This document shows positions 1 to 9,400 of a stretch of 11,771 bases of DNA, piece by piece (position 1 is the first letter of the stretch; every line of letters starts with the position of its first letter). The notes under the pieces were generated by a model. It was not told the DNA's origin. It saw only the letters and a list, made by a program, of their open reading frames with translations, and searched no databases. Position numbers and translations under genes: made by a program. The DNA is taken from the NCBI GenBank assembly GCA_028565635.1, contig JAOXYB010050436.1:1-11771 (forward strand), read 5' to 3'. Source of the stretch: Phoronis ovalis. Taxonomy: Eukaryota; Phoronida; Phoronidae.

Positions 1-391
1 ATGTATGCTTCATATTAATAATATGCCATTCCTTTCGCTCAAATAGCTAATTTAAACAGCGTACAATGATGATTCTTCGAATCGTCGTTGTCTTGTTTGA
101 TTTGTTATGCACAGGATTTGTTTCATAGATGAACCTCTACTAAGTTGAATTCTGATTATTATATCTTCAGTAAAATGAGAGAAAAATAGTCATCTAGTTG
201 AAGCTAAAACATGGCCAAAAGCAGTTTTCAGAATATTATCAAACAGCATTATTGTATACAAATAAAAAGCAATTGGGTAGTTTTAGTCTTTGTATGTGTC
301 GTGTGAAAATTAAATCTTTTAGATTCTCTTATAATTAATGTTTTATGTTTAATATATGGCTTGAGGCAAAATGCAATGTTTTTTCTTCTAG
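1..391 (+). other. Intron sequence upstream of the first visible KIDINS220 exon
   Basis: This is AT-rich sequence with stops in all frames and no ankyrin-like peptide. It ends in a T-rich tract and an AG at 390-391, which is the acceptor of the next exon. The first five ankyrin repeats expected from the family must lie upstream of the window. I see nothing else here. Confidence 0.8.
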
Positions 392-490
392 TATGGTACA
401 ACACCTCTAATTTGGGCAGCAAGAAAAGGCTACATTCAGACGGTTGAAATTTTACTTGCAGAAGGTGCCAATGTTGACACAGCTGGCATG
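392..490 (+). CDS. KIDINS220: KIDINS220 exon: ankyrin repeat (equivalent to human repeat 6)
   Basis: The 99-base exon encodes exactly 33 residues, one ankyrin repeat, starting [14 protein letters not shown] and ending VDTAGM. It lies in phase 0 at both ends, with acceptor AG at 390-391 and donor GT at 491. The TPLxxAARKG helix and the LLAEGANVD loop are standard ankyrin features. It matches the human segment that begins YGTTPLVWAARKG. Confidence 0.95.
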
Positions 491-3400
491 GTCAGTTTTT
501 ATTATAAAAGCAGATATTTTGTGTATTTTCTGTTGATTTAGTTTAATTAAAAGTATCAAGGAGACGATCTGAAACTAATTATGATTATAGGGGTATAAAA
601 ATATAGTTTATATGCCGGAGGGGTTAAAAGGAGTTTGTATAATTGGCAAATTAATTATAAATGCAGAAGAGAGGCTGAAAATTGATGGAATCACTTGAGT
701 AGGGAGAGACAAAATATTTTGATGTCATCATCCACTGATTATTTAAATGAAACGGCCCTTATTTGGATTCACTTAATTTGCAATAACAAATGTTTGTCTT
801 TTAGAACTCGTGGACTGCATTATTAATGGCGTGTCGGGGTGGGTTTACTGACTGTGTACGAGCCATTCTAGAACATCATCCTAATGTAAATGCTGTTGAT
901 AAGGTTAGTATTCAAAGCCCAACCCAACAGATGTGCCGGTAAAGATTGCTGATATTTTAATTTAAATTTTAAAAGTGAAAATTGCTCTTACCTTGCACAC
1001 TTATGCATTGTTTTCATTTTTTTTTTACTGTAACCGTCTTTCTTTCTGGTGGCTTGTTATTTCTCTTTTACTAACTGTCACGAAACTAGATACATATGGA
1101 AATTCATACATACATGCATACACATACACATGGATGCATGCCAGTTTTTGTGAGTCAGAAATTTTCTATCTTGTAGGATGGTGTCACAGGTCTAGCAATA
1201 GCAGCTAGAGAGGGATATGTAGAAATAGTTCAGGATTTGTTAGAAAAAGGAGCTTATGTTAATCTAACTGACAGGGTAGGATATTATTAGAGTGATTAGT
1301 GATTTGTATGTAAGTAATTTACAGTGTCAGAACACGTTATAGCAGTGAGTAACAGCTTTTAATGCGCATGTGATCGGATACTGTGCACTTCATTGCCTTG
1401 TTGATAGAACTAATATCATGTTCTTGATGCGGTTTGGTGGATAATGTAGTACTCGTGAAATCTTCCATTCTTGCATTTGGCAAGTTCATGGAAATATATT
1501 CTACTTTTTTCCAAGAATTGTTGAAAACTTTTTAAATGAATAAAAACAGTATTTGTTGCTTAACCAATTTCATTAAGTTCAAATTGCTGTTCCATCTGTG
1601 AGACAAGTTTTACAAACACAAATTCTTTGTCTCTTTTATCAAATGCAGTTCGTTATTATAATGTTAGTAAATACTAATAAGTGCAAGTACCCAGAAAAGA
1701 TGTTGATGTTTTATCCTTACTACTATACATTAAGCATATGACTAATATCACTCACACTAAACATTTTTTTAGGATGGAGATTCTATCTTGATACGAGCAG
1801 TCAAGGGAGGTCACGTAGAAATTGTACGTGCACTTTTGAAAAAATCAGCTGATATCGACATGGCGGGTGCTGTAAGTGACATTGTTACTATTTCCAGTGT
1901 TGTTGCAAACGTTGTTATAACGATTGATTTTGTTCATGCTATACCAAAATGTAATGCCACACAGAATGCAGATGGGTAAAAGTTAAATATATGAAGAACT
2001 CTTGCATTTGTTACTTAGAAATCTAAATCTTCCTTAGTGTAAATGAACATACAAGCGTCTTATATTCAGTGAGAAGGATTGATAAAATTAGTTTTTAAAC
2101 TTAGTTTATACTTCTTAGGAAAACAAATCTGCTTTGTATTGGGCAGTTGAAAAAAATAATGTGGAAATTGTGAAAATACTCCTGCGTCCAAATCCAGACA
2201 CTGAAATTCAAGCCAAGGATGGTAGTACCGCTCTTCTTAAGGCAGTTCGCAATAGAAATGTTGAAATTGTCCAGTTATTACTAGACAGACGTGCCAAACC
2301 TTCTGCTACTGACAAGGTAAAATGTTTGTTTTATACATTTGAATTACATATAACACATTCATGATTGTCACATCATAAGTTATGTCAAGTTATGAGGTAA
2401 TAGCATATTTTCAAAGAGATTCTCTAAAAATCAAGAAATTTTGTAATAAAATCATACAGTGCTACATCGGCAGCTTTTTGCATATGAAACTTTTTCAGTG
2501 GCGCTCAATTTAACCTGTTATTTTTCAGAGAGGTGACAATTGTTTGCATGTAGCGCTGAAAGCCAGAAACAAAAGAACAACAGAGTTGTTACTGAGAAAC
2601 CCGAAAGAAAGCAGGCTACTCTACAGACAAAATGCAGCAGGAGAAACCCCATATAATATTGATACCAGTCATCAAAAAAGCATTCTAACTCAAATATTTG
2701 GCGCAAGTAAATAATGTTTATTCTATTTCTCTGTAAACTGAAACTAATTTTGACCTTGATTCATTAAGCAAGCTATGGCACTTTTATTTCAATCTATATT
2801 GGTTCAATGTAAAAGTGTCATTTAATTTAAAAGATCATAAGATTGTGATTATAGCTGTTGTAAATTTCTGTTAGGATTTAGAAAATTCATTTTCAAAATA
2901 ATATGTGAATTTAACCCATTAAATAGTTCGTATCATAAAGTACTTTTAAGGATTTAGTATAGTGATAAATATATTCAATGAAAAACACATTTTACATACT
3001 ATTTTCTAGGAAATTTAAATGCAGCTGATGCATCAGAAAACTTGCTTGGATATGATCTGTACAGCAGTTCACTAGCAGACGTTCTCAGTGAACCTACAAT
3101 GCATACACCTATGACTGTGGGACTGTTTGCAAAATGGGGTAGTGGTAAATCGTTTTTACTAGGAAAATTGGAAGGTAAATTGTGCAAATAAAATACAGAA
3201 AAATCTAATTTTATTCACTCGTTAACAAACTACAGAAGTATAGTATTTGTCTGGCGATTTTGATTGTTCATAAAAATATATCAATACAGTACTGTTCCTT
3301 TGACTAAACTGTTCCATCTTTTTGTTTTCAGAGGAAATGAAATCATTCTCTCAACATTGTTTAGATATATACTTTGAATTTTCCTGGTTTATTTTCTGCT

Positions 3401-6400
3401 TCGTGCTGTTGCTTTGTGTTATTATTGGACTGGAAGTTGGACTAAGCTGGAGGTGGGAAGCTGGTGTTGGAATGGGACTTGGCCTGCTTGCTTTATTGTA
3501 TTTATTAATGGGTAAGTTGAAGTATACAAATTTAAATAGAAACATGTTCTAATTAATATTATTATAATATTGTAATTAAGATATTAATATTTTCCTGATT
3601 ATTTATTATTAACTTGCAACATTAAAAACATTCTTGAAATTTGCAGTAGGTTACTCAACTTTTACTTTATCCACATTCATGTGTCAGCAAAGCATATTTT
3701 TTTGATGTCCATTATAATAATTCTATTTATTACTAATGCATACTCTATGTGGCATCTGCTCAGCATGATAACACTCAGTTTTCATCAGTCGGTCTGTCGT
3801 AGACTCATGACAGCAAATAGCTCTTCTTTCCTTAAACTGTTAGCTCTGCATAAGAAATCTACATACGAGATTGTTGGCCCTCCAGATTTAGTGGTAGATT
3901 TAATAAACAAGTAAATGAAATGTGATACATTTTGAAATATGTGTGTTTTCATAAAAAATTAAAAGTGAACAATTAGAGGCTATCAGATAGATATAGTTAT
4001 CCGTTAAAAAGTGAATTCTAGAATATTACATTTGGTGCCACATTATTTTATAGGTTTCCTTTGGTTTAGTTACACGTACCGTGACTGGGATTGGGCAGAA
4101 ACTGTAAGCATGTACCTTGGTCAAAAGATTGCTTCCTTCTCATTACTAATGAAAGTTTTATTTTGCAACCAACCAAACGAAGAAGGAACTATGTCACAGG
4201 CACCTGGAATTAAGTGAGTAACTTCCATCAACAATTTTTTCACTGATATATATTGCATGCATAGTAGTGAGCTATCAGTTTTTTATGCTAAAAACCTCTA
4301 TTGTGAGTGCCTTGATCTCATTTAGTTATGATCCTACCCAAATAGAAGACATCAGTTGTATTCAAGGCAGAGAGTCTGCTGTTGGACATAAATATATGGT
4401 TATTCACAGGTTTAGAGACAGGCTTTCACTAGATATACTAAATCTCCTCTCGCCAGCTTTTATAAACATCTTTCAGTTTTATTTGTGATATTCTAGCATG
4501 TCCCTCTGACAGTTTTTTTTATCAGTAATGTTACAATATTATAATAAAGTTGTCAGAATATTTGCATTGAGTTTGTAAACCTTTTATTTTCAGATTTTTG
4601 TTCACTGAGACAACTAAGCTCACTAGTGTTGGAGGGGAGAAATCAATAGCTGCCATGATCAGCACACTGTCAGCAGCCATTGAGCATGAATATGGACTTA
4701 TAGCCACTAGGCTTTTTAGGGCATGTGGTCCTACTAAATGTAAGTCTCGTATACAAATATGTAATGTTCATTCGCATATGGTGCAGGTGTAAATTGAGAG
4801 TTTCATTTGAAATTTTTTGTGTTTCAGCTTCCAGTAGAAGATTCTCAAGATTTAAAGGAATATGCTGCGTGCCTTATTTCCTGATCGTAATCTTCATTTT
4901 ATTGTGTATTGTTGTTGGAGCTGGACTCCTGATAAGATATGGAGTAAAGGAAGAGAACCACTCTGTCAATGGAGTACTTATAGCATTAGTTGTCATTATA
5001 GGGTTTTCACTCATTGCCAATGTGTATAATTGGGCTCAAATGATTTTAGCTCTTGCACAGTCTCAGAAATCTCGCATAATGAAGGCAGCAGGAGATGTGG
5101 AGTCTCTAAAAATGGAAGGATTTCTACAGATACTCAAATCTGAAGTAACACTAATGGTACGAGCTGTTCAATGTATTGATGCTTTCACTGGTAATAATAC
5201 GAGGCTTGTTGTTATATTAGATGGTCTGGATAGTTGTGAACAAGAGAAAGTCATGTTAGTGCTTGATATGGTACATAATTTATTCTGTGTTGCGGACACT
5301 CCATTTATTACACTCCTGGCCGTCGATCCCCATATCATAATTAAAGGCATCGAGAGTAATATGTCTCAAGTGTTCCACGATTCCAGCATTAATGGGCATG
5401 ATTATCTTAGGAATATTGTCCATCTACCATTTTATTTACAAAGTCAAGGTTTACCAAGACCACACATGGAATCACCGTTACATGACTTACCAGTATCTCC
5501 TTCTGTCAAGCCTGGGCCTAAGGTAGGTTACATGCTGTATATGTAACGGAAAGAGTTAATGATTTCAAATTCATAAAAAGCTTCTATATATCAGTACTTT
5601 ACTTAAAAAATGCATTATTGAATAGAGTTTTTAATGTGTTTAGTTTTTTGCTTCAAGAAGGTTGCTTAATATGTAAACGCTGCATTGTATATTACTGTCT
5701 AGTTTTCATGTTCCTGACTGTATTGTTTTAGCGTCAAGAGTCTACCTGGTCTTCAGTAACACAGATACCAGAAAACAAGAAACATCGTCTGACAAAAAGT
5801 ACTACAGGGACCAGCGCGCTGAGTTTTGGAAGTAACCTCGGAGGATCCCTGTTGTTTAGTAGCACTGTTAGTAGACCTCCATCTGTTATGGATCTGTCAA
5901 AGTCTGTCACTCTGAAAAATGATTATTTTAGTGATGTGAATCCAAAAAGTATGAGAAGACTGATGAATATTGTTGCTATAACAGGTACTGTTGTTGAAAA
6001 ACATCGAAAAATCATAATCAATTATACCCACATATATTTTAGTGCCTAGAATATGTCACAATTAGCATCTGAAATAAGCTACAGTCTGAAAAAGCGAGAG
6101 TTTAATGCTAGGTGTTACATTAACACAGGAATTTATTGTGATTGTCCTTTAGTCTTAAAGCTTTTAAAAATAGCTGCACATATACTATTGAAGCTTAAAA
6201 TGCTATATCAGGAGATAGATTCAGACACTGTATAAAGTGCATTTTTTTTCAACAGGTCGATTGTTACGTGCATACACAGTTGATTTCAACTGGTATAGAC
6301 TGTCTGCTTGGATCAATCTTTCCGAGCAGTGGCCTTACAGGACATCTTGGCTTTTACTGTATTATGAGGAACAAGAGGGACAATTGGATGACAATATGAC

Positions 6401-9400
6401 CTTGAAGGAGATGTATGATAAGTAAGGAATTATCAAGATGCCATTTACTGAATTTTTTAAAAGATAAGTTGAATCCTACTCTATGTAGGAAAAAATGGAA
6501 CATACGAGTGGCAAATGTATTGTCATTGTGCAAGTTGTCATCTCATTTGTAGTTTCTACTCATTCAGTTACTGGTTTCAAAACAGACTCTGCCATGTAAA
6601 TCACACAGCACTAGGTGCATCTTTAAAACCCCTTTAGCATCAATTTGAAAACTGCTGTATTTCTGAATGTAAATTTTCTGCTGTTGCTTGTGCTGTATTT
6701 ACATGTTTTGTTCACAGTGTGATAGACAGGATCCCTCTGTCCAAAGACATTGATCCTTTACTCGAAATAGATCGTAATGCTAAGAAGTTTGAAGCATTCC
6801 TTACCAGTCATGTACCTATGTTAAATGTTGGAGATTTGAGAAAATATTTACCTTGCACAATAAGCCTAGATCCATACCTCAGAAAGTTGATCAAAGGTAC
6901 ACGACTTGCCCTATATGGCTTTACTATGTTATTAAAGCTGCCAGTTATGTGCCTAATCTGACATTTATATTTAAATAAATTGTACAATAGTTGCATGGCA
7001 ATCAGAATTACTGCAGGTCTTGTATCAGGCTGCTAAGAATATCTCGTGTAAGTTTGATATCTCGAATCTTATAGTAATAACTAGCAAGTCATGAACGTAA
7101 TCCTTCTGTATACATCCCTGATGTGATATATTAATGAAATCCACATTGCATATGTTAGGATTCCCTTGTTTTTCTGTGGTTTTACATGATATGTCATCTT
7201 ACCAACAAATAAACATTAAAATTGTCCACATGAAAACAAATTCAAATTTCAGTATTTGTTATTTTATCTTTTGCAGACTCTTTTGGTTAGTATTACTGTG
7301 TTATTTGTACATTATTTGTGTATACCTGGTTGTGCTAGTGTGTTTCTTCTGTCCTTACTCTTTTGTACTCATTTTATTTGAATGGAAATATTAGTATGTA
7401 GCAAGATTACTATCATTTCTTTTGAGTGCCTAAGTGTTTTGGAAGTTTACACTATATCTTCATGTTTACTGTCTGTATCATAGATATCTGCCTACATTTA
7501 TATTTGACCCTGTGTTATAGGTTATGTTTATATAGTATGTATTCTAGTATAGCTGAATTTTTGCACTTCAAACTACTTGAACACATTTATCATTGCTGCT
7601 TGGTGTTATAAACTATTGGGGTTTATTTGTCATTGCAACGAGGACTTCAGTTGCGGTATACTTTTGTTCATAAGACTATAGAATTTATGAATGTGATGTT
7701 CCAAAAACTGTAAATTATGTTGAAGCATTTTAAGATATTAACTTCTAATTGTAGAAATGAGTCGTCAGACAGAGCAACTTGGTTTGGATTACAATCCTTT
7801 CAATCAGCTATATCCACTTGATACAACCAGTGCTCTACCAAATGATCTCAGCGCAAATAGTACGCTCCGTCGACGAATGCGGGATGCCTATGTCAGCCCA
7901 CAAACAACACCACTGAAACACTATCAACAAGGTCTCCGAGCTCCAAGCATGCCGCTAATGCAGCAGTATCCGCCTCATTTTCAGCAGATGATGATGACCC
8001 CTAGAGCTTATGGTTCTAATCCTGTTATGCCTCAATATTTCATGCCACCGTATTATCCTCCGATGAATTCTCAGATGAACATCAGATCTACACCAGCCTC
8101 TAATGCTACAGTGAACTTTCAGGTTACTTAAATACACATACTAGACTCTATTCTGAATAAACGTTTTATTTTGGGGCGAAAAAATATTCAAATGTTTTGC
8201 AAAATAAACAAGAACAATCTGTAACTGAATCAGTTTCATACTAAAAGTACTATTTCTTGGTTAATCATGTACGTTTCACTGTCTCGGTGCAAGTTGCTTT
8301 AAAATAAATGTTTCATATAAAAAAATTGCTTTGTGTTAGATATTCAATTACAGGATACTAGTCTCAAAAGATACTGTTATCATCACTACTATATGCTACT
8401 CATAACAGCTTGGAAAATATTCCTTACATTTTTTGCATTTACTTTTACTTTTTCAGTCAGAAAAACGACTCGGCCAGATGACTGTGGAAGACATATGTAA
8501 CACTTTACTAAAGCTACAAGGTTTAGACAGTTCAAGAATTGCAGAATATCAGAAGTCTTTGAAAAAACATAACATCAGTGGCCAAGTGTTAAATAACTGT
8601 GACGTTGATGAACTGAAACAGGTTATGCTCATGTCATTTGGAGATTGGCAATTGTTTCGCGATTTAGTTTTATCTTTACGAGACCAAGAGCTTACTAAGT
8701 TGGAAAATGATGAAAACGAAGATTCGCTAGCAATGCAAGACTCAGCTGATGTCAAAGTTCTCGAACGTCAAGAAAGCATCATTGACGCTTCTCATTTGCA
8801 AGGAGCATTGTGTAATCTTGGTCAGCAGTTTGATTTGACAGATAGTGGACCACGGTCAAGAACAAATTCATTTGGACAGCAAGATATTATCATTCCAAGA
8901 TCTCGTACTAATTCTTCAGCAAACAAAAATACTCCACGTTTCTTTGTTAGCAGATCCCGACAAGGATCTATTACTCCTGCTGAAGAGCGAAAGTCGAGTG
9001 AGAAATCACGTATGACACGTAAAGATAGTATGGTCACTCAAATCATGATGGAGAATATGCTACTGAAAGATGCTATGAATGATTTCACTGATGGCCAGGC
9101 CGCCATTAAAGATGCGGAAGAAGAACTTGCAGCTGCAGTGAGAGATGAACAAACTGTTGAATTTCAGTTGCATAATGAAGATTTAGACACATCAGATAGC
9201 GGTGTTTTCAAATCAGATAGTTCTACAATAATTGTGAATGAACATCATACCCATGGTACAGAAATATCTCCCAGGGAAAATTACAAAGAAGATACGGAGG
9301 AGACGGAGAGTGACAATGCAGATGTGCAAAAGCAGGTCACTTTTAGTAAGAGCACAGATGATATGGATTCCAAATATAAGGCATCAACATCTATGTCAAA

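Noticed and set aside
975-1208. Open frame spanning an intron and the start of an ankyrin exon
   Set aside because: It reads the ankyrin exon in the wrong frame. The AG at 1175-1176 and the phase-0 repeat define the real exon.
2518-2706. Minus-strand open frames opposite exons (also 2999-3187, 3351-3545, 5168-5350, 8822-9037, 9622-9846)
   Set aside because: These are antisense shadows of well-supported KIDINS220 exons and show no protein similarity of their own.
4267-4488. Open frame of about 73 codons inside the 4214-4593 intron
   Set aside because: It has no similarity to the KIDINS220 family, no convincing splice sites in phase, and homology continues directly from the exon ending at 4213 to the one starting at 4594.
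7134-7394. Open frame giving a Cys/Phe/Leu-rich hydrophobic peptide in the longest intron
   Set aside because: It is low-complexity translation of T-rich intron sequence, has no homologue recognised, and lies between two exons that join properly without it.
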